Assembly (NCBI GenBank): GCA_033439795.1 | Contig: JAUTDP010000004.1 | Coordinates: 3,100,001 to 3,164,000, forward strand | Reading direction: 5' to 3' | From: Sordaria brevicollis | Lineage: Eukaryota > Ascomycota > Sordariomycetes > Sordariales > Sordariaceae | Length of the DNA: 64,000 nt | Shown: positions 37,174-49,258 of the stretch, piece by piece | How positions within the stretch are numbered: position 1 is the stretch's first letter | How the letters are laid out: every line of letters starts with the position of its first letter | The notes under the pieces: model-generated | The model's database searches: none | What the model saw: the letters and a program-made list of their open reading frames with translations, nothing else | What the model was told of the DNA's origin: nothing | Position numbers and translations under genes: made by a program

Positions 37174-38879
37174 TTTATTACGACCGCGGTTATTATTATA
37201 ACGATTATTTTTATTAATAGGGTTTTAAAGATTATAATTAATAGAACGAAGGTAATCCTTAATTAAGTGGCTAAATTGGCTACAACGATAATAAAAGCTA
37301 TTATATATATATTAATTTAATATATTGGGGTAAATAATATTAGCGAAGTTAATAACGTCGAGGTTTATTTTATTACTACCCTAATTAATAATATAGTTAT
37401 TAAAGTTAAAAGTGGAGCTAAAGCTATTAATAACGGAATTAGAATTATTACCGGAATTAATATTAATATTATTATTAAATACGCTATTAAAGATATTACG
37501 GGCTATATAGGCGTAGTAATTAGTATTATCCTAAGCGTAGGCAATTTCGCGGTATATTTCCAATTATTCGTCCTAAGCGTTATTAACGGGGGGTTTATAA
37601 TAAGCGCCGGCGTTACGAATACGTTTAGAGACTTTAGTCCTTAAATATTCAACCTTTTAAACCTTAATTAAACCGTAAATAATTATTAATAACGTTAATT
37701 CTATTTCGAAATTAATAAAATTCTTATTAAATTAATAATATTCGGTAAAACGATATTAAATATTCTATTTAATATTAATAATCTTAAAACGCTTAATTAA
37801 ATATTATATAAATTCGGCGCCCGTTTTCTACTTTCAAATATCTTTATTATTTTCGGTTATAATAATTTCGATAAAGTCGTTAATACCGGATTTGAAATCG
37901 GGGCTAAATAATATAATTATATATAGAATTTTTTAACGTTCGTTTTAAAATAATATCGGGTCGTAAATTTATTAAATCTAAATAATTATACGCTAAAAGC
38001 GGAAAATATAAATACATTTGGCGGGGTCCTTTTTAAAATTAATAAAAACGGAAAGATCGGCGACTATTTATTTATAAATATTATTAATACCCGGAATAGT
38101 AGGGTTAGGGTTATTAGGGTTAGAAAATATAGTGGCGGTTTAAGTGCTAAATTTATTATATTAAATTTAGAAATTATTATATTAAATTTTAAAATCGGAA
38201 TATTCTTTCTAAAAAACGGCGTATAATATTTAGAGATTTTTAAAATTAATAAAAATTACGTTAAATTAATTAGTAAAATTATTATTTTAATTCCGAATAA
38301 ATATATAATTATTACGGAAATATTAATAGGTATAGCCGAATAATTAAGTGATAAATTCGAAGGCGGTTTCTTTAGTAATTAAAGAAGCGTAGTCGAAATA
38401 ATCGTAAGGGACAAAATGGGGCTCTTTATCGTTACCGAAATTTACGAGGATTTCTTTAATATTTTCGTTGGAAGTAAATTCGTAGAAAGCGGTATAGGTA
38501 ACGTTAATGTTAAGGATTAAATTATTATTACCGTTAATAATATTATATAAAGCTTTTAAAATAATAATATTATTAGGATTAATAAAGTTATTAATATTAA
38601 GAGCCGGAGCGTTAAAGAGAATATTTAATGTATTATTAGGGGAGAAAATTGTAGGGTTGTTATTATTATTATAAAATATAAAGAGTATTATAATTTAAAT
38701 CGTTTAATTGTTATAAATTTTCTTATTTATTAGATATAAAGACCTTCCTTTATTTAATTGAATAAAAGGATTAATAATAAAGGAGATGCGCTAATTCGAC
38801 GATTCGTATACAACGAGTGGGAAGTAGGCGACTTATTTTAAATTACATATAAACGTATTATTTTAAAGGTGTAATTAAT

Positions 38880-39186
38880 TATTATAGGGATAATTAACGT
38901 AAGGGTAGGTAATAGATATAAATATATATAATTGTATAGAAGAAGAAAGAAGAAAAGGAAGAAAGTGTGCGTAGGAGGCCCGCCCTTTATAGGGCGCGAT
39001 GGGAGCGCGTTAATTACGCGCGGTTAAATAACCCTAACTATATAAGCGGTGAGTAGTAATATAATATCCTATACGGGCGGGATTATCCCGAATATAATAA
39101 TACGTTTTGGGAAGTGACTATTATACGAATATAAGTACGTAATGGTAATATATTAATTACGTACAATCACGCCTAGGCTTGTGACA
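38880..39186 (-). repeat. 307-bp LTR (5' LTR of the minus-strand Gypsy)
   Basis: Same length as 30658-30964. It ends TTGTGACA on the plus strand (TTATAATA in the other copy). It is the less mutated of the two at its outer edge. Confidence 0.85.
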
Positions 39187-39843
39187 ATATGGATAATGAT
39201 TTTGAATATTTTTATAAGGTATTTAATTATTAGTTATATAGGAAGTTTTTGAATTCCTTTATTATAAGCCCGATTTATATTTCGATAAGATATAGTATTA
39301 TTTAGTTATTAAAATAAATATATATATATTAACGAGCGCTATATTAAAGTAATTAAAGGCTTCCGAATGGATTAATAAGAGGATGGCGTATAAAGTTTTT
39401 TAGCGTAATGAATTATTACGGTTAGATTAGTTGAAGAAGGTTTTTACGTTTTTAGCGGAAATATTCGTATTTTGTAACGAATTTAGTATTAATAAGAGGG
39501 ATAGCGTTCGTTATATTAAATAGGTATTAAAAAGTATAGTATTAATTGTAGAGAATATATTTATTAGGGGGAAACGGTTTTATTTATTATTAATAATAAA
39601 TATAGATAGTTTTCTTAACGTATTGTATTATAAGGGAATAATAAATACGATTAGTTTTATTATTTAGTTAGAGGAGGAGGTATTACCTAAAATAAATCCG
39701 TTCTTTAATTATTATAGTATATTGGTGATAAATAATATATTATAGTTTAAGGACCCCTCTATTAAAATTATATATAATAATAGAAGTATATTATTATAGT
39801 TCTTATTACCTTACTTTTTAAATTTTAATTTTATCGAAGTATA
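39187..39843 (+). pseudogene. Tc1-type DD34E transposase, central fragment
   Basis: Conceptual translation gives KPDLYFDK (about 39268) and INERYIK. The first catalytic block, FVFCNEF, is at about 39464-39484 (normally C-D-E). Then come EEEVLPKINPF, the second catalytic block VINN (normally D-N) at about 39725, and LLPYFLNFNFIE ending at 39838. Exactly 34 codons separate the second catalytic position from the final Glu, as in Tc1-type DD34E enzymes. In this copy both catalytic Asp codons read Asn, a G-to-A change as expected from RIP. It is cut one codon after the catalytic Glu by the next Gypsy insertion. Confidence 0.75.
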
Positions 39844-40129
39844 TATAAGGGTATCGCTAGGAAGGCTTAAGGGGACCCGTATAATTAGGGTATAGTAGCT
39901 TAAAACGACGGATAAGATAGCGGATAAAATAAGGATGGTAGGATATAATATAGAGGAAAGGATTTCGGAGTCCGGGCGCCGACCGTTCTAGACCTATAGG
40001 GAAGCGTATAAATATAAAAGAGGATAACTCTTAATTAAAAATTTGTATTTAATATAGCTAAAGTTTTTCTTTTAAAATAAATTTACTTTATACGATTTAC
40101 TTTTACCTTTTTATATTTATAATTTTATA
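39844..40129 (+). repeat. 5' LTR of Gypsy copy A (286 bp)
   Basis: It begins TATAAGGGTATCG (probably once TGTAAGGG) and matches 48228-48513 and, in inverse, 48973-49258 and 56643-56928. All four are 286 bp. Confidence 0.9.
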
Positions 40130-40998
40130 ATTCTTTAGCCTCTACAATTCTATTAATAAAGGCCGTAAATATAATTAATACGCGTAAAGAGAATTCGTAT
40201 AAAAAAAGCGTTATTAACTCTCGTTATAAAAATAGTGTAAGCCTAATATAAAAGATATATAATTATTTATATATTATTAATAATATAATTAAAAATCCCG
40301 CCGATAAGGGGGTTACCGATAAATACGGGGAAGACGATTGCGAGGCGGCGACCTACGAACTTAAATATAATACCGCCCGAGAAAATTCCGGCCATAAATA
40401 TAATAATATTAATAATAATAAGTTATAATCCGAATTTATATTATACGAAGAGTTTAAAAGTAATTCTAAATAAAAAATTTAAATACGGGTTAAAAAGCGG
40501 TATTTAATAAAGAATTCGTATACCTTTAATTATTATTATTCTAAAAGTTTTTATTAATAAAAGGAATATTATATTAATAAAGCGGAATAATAATTATAAT
40601 TAGAATTTCGTTAGGGTAAGAACCCTTTAAAATCCGATCGGCGTAACCGTTCCTTATCCGTACGTAACCGTTTATTAAACGAATATTTTCGATCCCGCTT
40701 TTATTTTTATTTTTATTTCTATTCCTAATTTCGCGCTTATTTCTATTCCTAAACCTATTCCCGCTCCTTATTTACCCGATCCGATCGATCCGGCCGTTCT
40801 AATAGCTTTTCCCCCGCGTAAGAACGTTATAAACGGCAAATATCCTACGAATATAAGCGTACGAGGGCTGCCGCCCCCGTACCCCCGCAAAATTTGCCTT
40901 CGGCAAATTTTATATAGGTGGGCAGAAATTTACTTGAAGCGGAGCTTAACATTTACTTTCTCCATTTTTTTTATTATATCTTCAATATATTTTTTCTA

Positions 40999-41001
<3 letters not shown>

Positions 41002-41066
<65 letters not shown>
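41002..41066 (+). repeat. (ATT)n microsatellite
   Basis: About 65 bp of ATT repeat inside the Helitron-like insertion, in the position equivalent to the (AAT)n at 7537-7597 of the related element. Confidence 0.9.
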
Positions 41067-41090
41067 GTTATTGAAATTTACTACCCCCAC

Positions 41091-41116
41091 CCCCCCCCCC
41101 CCCCCCCCCCCCCCCC
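41091..41116 (+). repeat. Poly-C run (26 C)
   Basis: Homopolymer of 26 C directly after CTACCCCCA, 24 bp from the ATT microsatellite. Its length may be unreliable in the assembly. Confidence 0.9.
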
Positions 41117-43399
41117 GCGGCGATTTTTTTAAAGTGTAGGGTAGGCGAGAAGGTTTAGGGACTTAGCGAAATTTTTCGAAAATTTTCCTTCTAAATTCTA
41201 TCCGTCGGTTTTTTTTTTTCAAAGTCGTTTTTCTCGGCCGGCAGGCTAGCTAAGGTCACGTGAGTAGTACCAAACTACTCGTCTCGGCTTACTCATCATT
41301 TCGGTACCTACTTTGTTATAATAGGACCCACTTTCAAATGCTAAACCTTAAGCGAGCCGTTAAGCGCTAAGCGAGCTTGGCGAATAGGGATAGGGGGTTT
41401 AATCTAGCCAATTCCAACTCCAGAAATTTTTTTCAACCAATCCCAATACGCCAAATCGCGGGTAAACCTCGGGAAGATTTATAGGGATTATTGCAGGGGG
41501 GTCACCGTATTATAGAAGAAACTACGCTCAACGCTTTGCTCCGTGTTTTTTCAACACTTCTCAATGTTGAAGCTCCGCTTCAAATAAAACGGCGCGAACG
41601 TTAAAGATTTGTAGAAATAATATTATAATTCCTATAAATATTATTATAATTTATATAAAAAATTATAAGTTAAGGAGATAAGGAATTTTATTTATATCTT
41701 CCTACGTATAATATTTATAAATTAATAACGAATAATATAAATACCGAAATCGAAGATTAAATCGATAGTATTAAAAATAATAATTAAATTCGTAAAAATA
41801 TTAATATTTATTAATTTATTAAATAAGCCCTCTTTAAAGCCGATAATTCTATAATTATTTCGTAATATATATATTTTACTACCCTCTTCGATAATAAGGG
41901 TTAAAAACGACCCGCGATATAGGAAGAATTCTTAAAATTTATTCGTAAAGAATATATTACCCCCGAAATTTACGAATTCGATATTAGAGAATAATTATTC
42001 TTTATACGTTAAAATAATAATAAAGACCTATAAAAATTATAGGACCGATATTAATATAATTATTAATAATTTAATAAGAATATTATTATAAATAAATAAT
42101 TAGTATATAATTTCTTCTTCCGGTTAAAGAAAGATATATATAATTATTTCCGTACGTATTAAATCCTGATTAATAACCCGGTTAAAATTATTTCGAAGGT
42201 AATAAATTAATAAATTAAATTTAAAAATAAAAAATAAATCCCGAAGGACGAATTAAATAGAAGTTATTATAACGAATAGTTTTCGTAATATAAAAGGTCT
42301 TCGAATAATAAACGCTCTAATTATAATAAAGATTATAATTAAAATTATAACCGGGACCGTAATTGGGATTATAATTCTAGAGGGCGTAAAAGCTATAAAA
42401 AAGATTAATCCTTTAATAAATAGAATAAAAGTAATAACGAATCCGGTTTAAATTATTATAATTATAAAAATAAAGGATATTACGTTTGTAATTATATAAA
42501 ATATAAAAAAATAAATAATTAAAACCGGCCGAAAGAAAAAGCTATTATTTAACACGTAATTACCGAATAAAAAATTAAATGTAATAACGATAAAGAAAAT
42601 AATTATATTTCGGATACCGAAAAATTGGTAAAAGGTTAAACCCTATAAAAGAACCGTCGTTCGATAAAATTAATAATTTTAAAACGGCCGGAAGAAACGG
42701 GTTAGGCAAAATTTTTATAATATTAATTACGTTAAGGGGTTGCCGATTAGAAGAATATATAAATTTAAATTTAAAAATAGAAATTAATATTATATATAAG
42801 AATTTTACGAAGAAATATAAATTAAAGAAAGTAAAAACCGGTATTTTATATATTTTAATAAGTATAAATAGTAGAGAAATACGTTATTACGGAGCGTACG
42901 AATTAATATTTATTTTAAAGGATTAAAGGGGTTAAAAAAGAGAATTTATTTAATTATTTTATATAATCCGAAAAGATAATCGGATACCGCTATTACTATT
43001 ATTTATATTAGGTATAAATTTTAAAAATATTATTGTATATATTAATAAGAACGAATTTAAATTTAAAGGGGTACCTTTTATTAATATTATAATTTTCGCG
43101 TATAAAATAATATATAATAATTGAATTTATATTATTAATTTCATTTTAATATATAATTTATTAAAGCCGGATTTTAAAAATGTAAACGAAGATAAGGAAC
43201 CGCCCGAAGGCGTAGTAGATAATATTCCCCTAATATCAAAAAGGTTTAAAAATATATTCTTTAAAAAAAAACATTAAAGCGTTACCGTAATTACCGGACG
43301 CTAAATACGAAATTGTTTTTAAAAAAGAAAAAAAAATACCTAATATCCCTATTTACTTATTATTTATTATATAATTAAAAACGCTATACGAATATTTAA

Positions 43400-46340
43400 A
43401 AGAGAATTTATAAATTGGCCGCATTTATTACTCCTAAAGTTCTATTGGAATACCGATTTTATTTATATTTAAGAAGGATAGTACGCTATAATTATATATT
43501 AATTACTGGGGATTAAATAAAATTATTATTTAAAATTAATACCCGTTATTATTAATTAACGAATTAATAGACCGAATAATCGACGTTAAAATAGTTTTTA
43601 AAGTTAATTTATACGAAGCGTATTATTAAATCCGAATTAAAGAAGGAGATTAATAGAAAACCGTTTTTAAAATGTAATATAATTACTTCGAATATATAAT
43701 AATACCGTTCGGGCTTATAAATATATCTATTATATTTTAAATATATATATATAAAATATTCGCGGAATTTATTAACCGTATTTATATAATATATTTTAAT
43801 AATATTTTAATTTATTCGAATTCTAAGGAAGAATATAACGAATATTTCTATTTAATCTTCGAACGTTTATACGCTATTTAATTTTTCGTAAAAGTATTTA
43901 AGTACGAATTTTATAAAAATTATATCGATTTTTTTAATTACCGGATTATAATAGAAGGGGTAATAATAAATCCCGAACGGGTAAAGGCGGTTTAAAAGTA
44001 GTTAACGCTTAAATTTTTTTATAATATTTAAATATTTTTAAAATTTATTAATTTTTATTAACGGTTCGTATATTAATATTTTTATATAATAGGACTTATT
44101 ACTAATTTATTAAAAAGAAATAAAAACGGGCGGAAATTAGGCGCATTTTATTAAATTAAAGAGGCCAATAAAGTATTCCGGACTTTAAAAGAAGTATTTA
44201 TAATAATACCGATTTTTTATTATTAAAACCCAATTAAAAAGATTAAAATTAAAATAGACGCTTTATAAAGGGCTATTTCGGGAATTTTATTCTAATTTAC
44301 GGGAAATATTTAACACCCCGTAGCGTTTTTTTTTTTAAAAATTAATAAACGTAAAATAACGGTAATATATAGGTTAATAAAAATTATTCGTTATTGTAAG
44401 TAATTCAAATTATTAAATATATTATTGAAAAGGATTTCTAAAGCCGTTATAATATATATAAATTATAAAGCGTTAAAAAATATTATAAAATTGCCGGCGA
44501 GTAATTTACGTAAAAGGTTAGCTCGCTAAATTTATTAATTATTTTAATTTAATTTCGAAATAAAATACTAATTAAAAAAAAACGAATTTAGTAAATAATT
44601 TATTTAAGAGGCTAAATTATATAAAAGGGAATATAATTTATAATAATATTTTACTAACTTTTTAAAAGAAATTAAATTTTATTTCGGAATTATTAAATAT
44701 ATTTAAAAAGTAATTAAATTCTAAAATCCTATACCGATATAAAAAATAATCTATAACCTACACTTTCGTTAAATAAATTCGACGAATAATATAATCCGTT
44801 ATTATTATAAAAAATACTTTATTAATATAATTAATAGAAGGAATGTTCTTTTAAATTTTATTACGTAAAATCGTAAAGAAAATAGTATACCGAGAAATCC
44901 CTTAAATACCTTTAACGAACCGGGAATTTTATATTATTATAAAGGGATTTTAATTTAAGGATTTAAATTTAACCGAATAGGTAGCGGCTATTTAATTTAA
45001 AAGGATTGTAATCGGAAAATATAAATTAAATAATTAAAGGGTTTTTTATTTTAAAGAACGGTTAATAATTTTTAAGGAAGGATTATTTTATAAAAAGATT
45101 TTAGGCTCTTATTATAATAATTTAAAGGCCGGTTATATAAATACGTTTAAAACCTTAGAATTTATTAAAAAGAAATTTTATTAAGAGGGTTTTACATAAA
45201 ATATTTAAAAATACGTTATAAAATAAAATTATATTACAAAATTTAAAAACTTTAATACCGACTTTATAAAAATTTCTAATTTTTATTAATACCCGAATAA
45301 CCTTTTTAAAAAATTAATATTAATTTTATTATTAATTTCCCGCTAAATTGAGGGGTTAATAAGAAGATATACGACGTTATTTTAATAATTATAAATTGAT
45401 TTATTAAAATAATTTTATTTATACTTATTATTAAAATATTTAATATAATTTCTATAATATTTTTATTATATAAATATATAAAATGCCGATTCGGTTCACT
45501 ATTAAGAATTATAAATAATAAGGATAAATTATTTATTAACGAATTTTAAAAAGAATTTACTAAAATATACAAAATCTTATAAAAATTATTTATTATATTC
45601 TACTTATAAACGAATGAATAAATAAAATACTTATATTAAATTATTCAAAAGACTTTACATATTCGAATTTTAAAAAGCGATTTTATATTTTAAAGTAAGG
45701 AATTCTTAAAAGCGGAATTCGCGTATAATAATTCTACGTACGTGATTATAGGGGTTTCGCTATTTAAAACTTTATATAATTATTACTTATATATAATCGA
45801 ATATATTAAAGGGCGGAATTTTATTAAAATTTAAGGCGTAAAGGAGCGATTACGGAAATTAAAGGAAATTTATAAAATAATATAACATTATTAAAATTAA
45901 ATAATAAAAGCGTAGAAAAAGGGGTATAATAAAAAATATATATTAATTAAATTTTAACCGGGCGATATTGTAAATTTATTAATTAAAAATTTCCGATTTA
46001 AAAATAGGAAATTAATACTTACGTATATTAAAATTAAAGTATTAAGGAGAATTAACTCTTAAGCGTATTAAGTAATCCTATTAATATAATATAGCCGGAT
46101 ATATAACGTCTTTTTAATTAATTTATTAAAATTTTAAAAAAGTAGAAAAAATAGAAATTATAAAATACTATTACTAGAATTATATGATAAATAAAAGGAG
46201 TAAAAAATTAAAGAAATTATAAATTACTAAGGAGTAGGTATAAATTAAAGGTTTTTAATTAAATAAGTAGGGTAGCCTATAGAATATAATACTTAAGAAC
46301 TTAAAGAGTATTTCGAAAATGCGTAAAAAGCGTTCTCTAA
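43400..46340 (+). pseudogene. Gypsy copy A pol remnant: RT, RNase H, integrase, chromodomain
   Basis: Read through stops, the plus strand encodes the full C-terminal half of a chromovirus polyprotein. Blocks recognised are GIPILFIFKKD (RT start), LLLINELIDRI, FKVNLYEAYY, FGLINISIIF and YFNNILIYS (RT core, with the catalytic YxDD reading FNN after G-to-A changes). Then come RNase H and integrase, and a chromodomain whose aromatic and TWEP-type positions read PIEYNT and ELKEYFENA. No open stretch is long enough to be functional. Confidence 0.75.
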
Positions 46341-46719
46341 ATATTAGAAAATTAAATAGAAATATTATAGGAAATAGAATAATTAATATAAATAATACAA
46401 TAAAAATTTACTATTTTATAATTATAAAGAATAATAAATATTAAATATAGTACGAAATATTATATATAAAATTTAATAAGTTAATAATTATTATATATCC
46501 CAATAAAGACGGGAATTAAAAACCTATTTATTAATAAGAAAAGAAATATTATTACCGGCGAAAGATTTACGTAATAGAATAAATTAAGGGTAGCTTATAT
46601 TAGAAATAAAATATTTAAGGACTAATAATCCGGTTCTAAATATTTTAATATAATATTAATTAAGAAATGATTATATTAAATTACGAATTAGAATTATAAA
46701 GAATTTAAAAAATCCGAAT

Positions 46720-47240
46720 ATTAAAACCGGAAGAAAAACCTCTTTAATACTTTTACTAAATTGGGAATTCCCCGTCCAATAAAAATAAATAATTAAATTA
46801 GGAGGATTTAAAATAGCCAATAAATTCTTTATTAGGATTATAAAGAATTTAGTATATTAAAGGGAGAACCGTTTTAATATTTTTTATTAAATTAAAAATT
46901 CTCCGTCCGATAAAAATAAAATAATTAAATTAAAAAAACCTAAATTAACCGGTAAATTCTTTATTAAAATTATAAAGAATCCAATATATTAAAAAGAGAA
47001 CTATTTTAATATTTTTTATTAAATTAAAGATTCTCCGTTTAATAAGGATAAAATTAAATTAAAAAGATTTAAATTAATTGGTAAATCCCTCTTTAAAATT
47101 ATGAAGAATTTAATATATTAGGAAGAGAATTACTTTAATACTTCCTATTAAATTAAGGATTTTCTATTTAATAAGGGTAAAAAGCCGAATTAAAAGAATT
47201 TAGAATTAATTGGTAAATTCCTTTTTAATATTTATTCGTA
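46720..47240 (+). repeat. Four tandem units of about 131 bp in the 3' part of Gypsy copy A
   Basis: Landmarks CCCCGTCC (46770), CTCCGTCC (46901), CTCCGTTT (47033) and CTATTTAA (47164) recur every 131-132 bp, together with TAAATTCTTTATTA and AATATATTA blocks. They lie between the chromodomain and the 3' LTR. The inverted Gypsy copy has the same array at about 50.25-50.77 kb. Function unknown. Confidence 0.8.
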
Positions 47241-48227
47241 AATAGTATTAGGGGTTGCCTAATTTTAAAATAATTACAACGGCCTAAATTATAGAAAGGT
47301 TTATAGCCCGGCTAATAAATACGAATATTAATAGAATTCTTTAAATTAGGGAAATATAATAAATTACCGGCTACGTAAAGTAAATAATCGTCGGTCGACG
47401 ATATAGCCCAAAATACTTTTAACTCCCGGAAATAATTAATATATATTAAGACTTTTTATTAGCCCGATTAATTAATTAAAATTAATAAATCCTTTCTTAT
47501 ATTTTAAAGATTATAGGGGTTTAATTTTAAAAAGAGGAAAGGTAATCCGGGTTAAATTCTAAAACCGATTTTAAACGAAATTTTAATCCTAATTTAAAAT
47601 AGAATTTTTATTTTATTCTAAAATTCTTTCGAAATCCTTTATTATTTATAATAAAACGCTTTCTATCCGGGGAAAGGATGCGAAGAAAAAAGAATACCGA
47701 AATAGTAAATAAAGTATATAATATGTAAAAATTAAACTATTTCGGGGTCGGTTTCTAAAAATCTAGTAATAACCTTAAAAGGCGAATATTAATTACGAAA
47801 CCGATTAATTATTATAATATTATAATTAATAAACGTAAGAATATTAATATAATATAAATAACCGGAATAGGCGGGGATTATTACTTCGTCTAATATATCG
47901 ATATAAATATCGCTAATCGGTTTTTAAATCTTTTAATAAAATTATTTAATATAGAAGCGTCGCCCTTATAAATATTATAATAATTATTATATAATAATAT
48001 AATTTAAAAATTAAATTAATTAGGGGGGGGAATAACGTTAATACGTAAAATAAAAACGGATAATTAAACGGTATAATAAAATTAAAGCGTAGTATAATAT
48101 ATAAGCGGAAAATAGGGTTTTCTACAAAGCGTAGCGTAATATACGAACGGAAAATAAAATTTCCTACGGATTATAATAATTAATATTAAAATTATAAAGG
48201 ATTATAGCTTTTAAGGGGGGGGATAAT

Positions 48228-48513
48228 TATAAGGGTATTATTAAAAAGGTTTAAGGGGACCCGTATAATTAAGGTATAATAGTTTAGGACGACGGATAAG
48301 ATAGTAAATAAAATAAGGATAGTAGGATATAATATAGAGGAAAGGATTTCGGAGTCTAAGCGCCGACCGTTTTGGATCTATAGGGAAGCGTATAAGTATA
48401 AAAGAGGATAACTCTTAATCAAAAATTTGTATTTGGTTAGGTTAAAGTGTTTTTCCTAAAATAGATTTACTTTATGCGACCTGCTCTCACCCTCTCGTAC
48501 CTGTGACTTTATA
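48228..48513 (+). repeat. 3' LTR of Gypsy copy A (286 bp)
   Basis: Same length as 39844-40129, preceded by the polypurine run. Its right end (CTGCTCTCACCCTCTCGTAC at 48481-48500) is almost free of RIP-type change. Confidence 0.9.
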
Positions 48514-48972
48514 ATATATTTTAATAATGTAAAAGTTTGTATACGATAGTAATATTAGTACGTTAGCGGTAATATATTAAATAATAAAGAATTTAAAACT
48601 TTTTTAGAAGGGGTTGCGCGGGAAGTAGGGTAGCGGGTCGATACTATATACGAGTATTACTATTAAGTAAACGTATTATTTTATAATAATATCGATAGTA
48701 ATAAGGATTATATTATTTTATATAGGGATTAATTTTATAAGTTAATTACGATGGGAATAGTTATATAAGGATATTATTTTATATAGTAGATATATTATTT
48801 TAAATATATTTAAAATCGACTATTATTAAATTACGAAAAAAAATCCTATAAAGTGTAATATATATTAAAAGTATTAAAGTTACTATTAGAATTAAAAAAG
48901 TATTATTATTTATAATAATAAATTGAAGTATATAATCCCCCTTTTATTTTTGTATAAAAAAATCCTTTAAAG
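48514..48972 (+). pseudogene. Tc1-type transposase, C-terminal fragment
   Basis: The 459 bp between the two inverted Gypsy copies. Translation of about 48588-48700 gives EFKTFLEGVAREVG followed by TIYEYYY, the C-terminal part expected downstream of the DD34E catalytic Glu, with stops. It continues the fragment ending at 39843. After about 48.75 kb it is AT-rich without recognised coding. The next Gypsy is inserted at 48972/56929. Confidence 0.65.
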
Positions 48973-49258
48973 TGTAAAGTCACAGGTACGAGAGGGTAAG
49001 AGCAAGTCGCACAAAGTAAATTTATTCTAAGAGAAAGACTTTAATTTAGCTAAATATAAATTTCTAGTTAAGAACTATCCTCTTTTATATTTATACGCTT
49101 CCCTATAAGTTTAGAACGGTCGGCGCCCGGATTCCGAAATCCTTTCCTCTATATTATATTCTACTATCCTTATTTTATCCGCTATTTTATTTATCGTTTT
49201 AGGCTACTATACCCTAATTATACGGGTCCCTTTAAGCCTTCTTAGCAATACCCTTATA
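48973..49258 (-). repeat. 3' LTR of Gypsy copy C (286 bp)
   Basis: Inverted match to the LTRs of copy A. Its outer end reads TGTAAAGTCACAGGTACGAG, the reverse complement of the little-mutated end of the copy A 3' LTR. Confidence 0.9.

Larger units (their letters stand above)
30658..39186 (-). mobile_element. Full-length RIP-mutated Gypsy retrotransposon, minus orientation
   Basis: Direct repeats of exactly 307 bp lie at 30658-30964 and 38880-39186. The outside flanks are GTATG (30653-30657) and ATATG (39187-39191), a 5-bp target duplication differing by one G/A. On the minus strand the LTR reads TGTCACAAGCC... at its start. Reverse transcriptase is clear on the minus strand at about 33.80-34.11 kb, including FNGKIRIYINYYSINNV, SRYLLPLI and FIKFDVI. 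The gag zinc-knuckle region is at about 37.24-37.30 kb. An Asn-codon (AAT)n tract shows as ATT at 37137-37172. The 35.3-36.9 kb part does not read as Gypsy and may be a further insertion. It sits inside a Tc1-type transposase. Confidence 0.85.
40862..41583 (-). mobile_element. Helitron-like non-autonomous insertion inside Gypsy copy A (second copy)
   Basis: The inverted Gypsy copy has an empty site here (plus-strand sense GCGTA/TAAAACGG). Copy A has GCGTA, then this DNA, then ATAAAACGG, so the insertion is placed to within about one base and made no clear target duplication. It fits insertion between A and T. On the minus strand it begins TTGAAGCGGAGCTTCAACAT (41583-41564). A nearly perfect inverted copy lies internally (40934-40953), and a hairpin AAAATTTGCC-TTC-GGCAAATTTT (40889-40911) precedes the end. 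Inside are the block shared with the first copy (41215-41235), GACGGATAG, (AAT)n and a poly-C run. Part of the element (41.24-41.58 kb) has normal base composition. The 73-codon frame 40918-41139 is a repeat artefact. Confidence 0.65.
39844..48513 (+). mobile_element. Full-length RIP-mutated chromovirus-type Gypsy, plus orientation (copy A)
   Basis: 286-bp LTRs are at 39844-40129 and 48228-48513. Flanks are GTATA (39839-39843) and ATATA (48514-48518), a target duplication differing by one G/A. Gag is at about 41.6-42.6 kb with a zinc-knuckle remnant at about 42.45-42.52 kb. RT is at about 43.43-44.10 kb (VFKVNLYEAYY, YNYFEYIIIPFGLIN), RNase H at about 44.2-44.6 kb, integrase at about 45.0-46.1 kb, and a chromodomain at about 46.18-46.33 kb (PIEYNT, EYFENA). 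About 131-bp tandem repeats and a G-run polypurine tract (48213-48222) follow. A Helitron-like insertion occupies 40862-41583; without it the length is 7948 bp, close to the 7956 bp of the inverted copy at 48973-56928. Confidence 0.9.

Noticed and set aside
37009..37266. 85-codon plus-strand frame with poly-Ile
   Set aside because: Produced by the ATT microsatellite antisense to the gag remnant.
40918..41139. 73-codon frame with poly-Leu and poly-Pro
   Set aside because: Produced by the ATT and poly-C repeats of the Helitron-like insertion.
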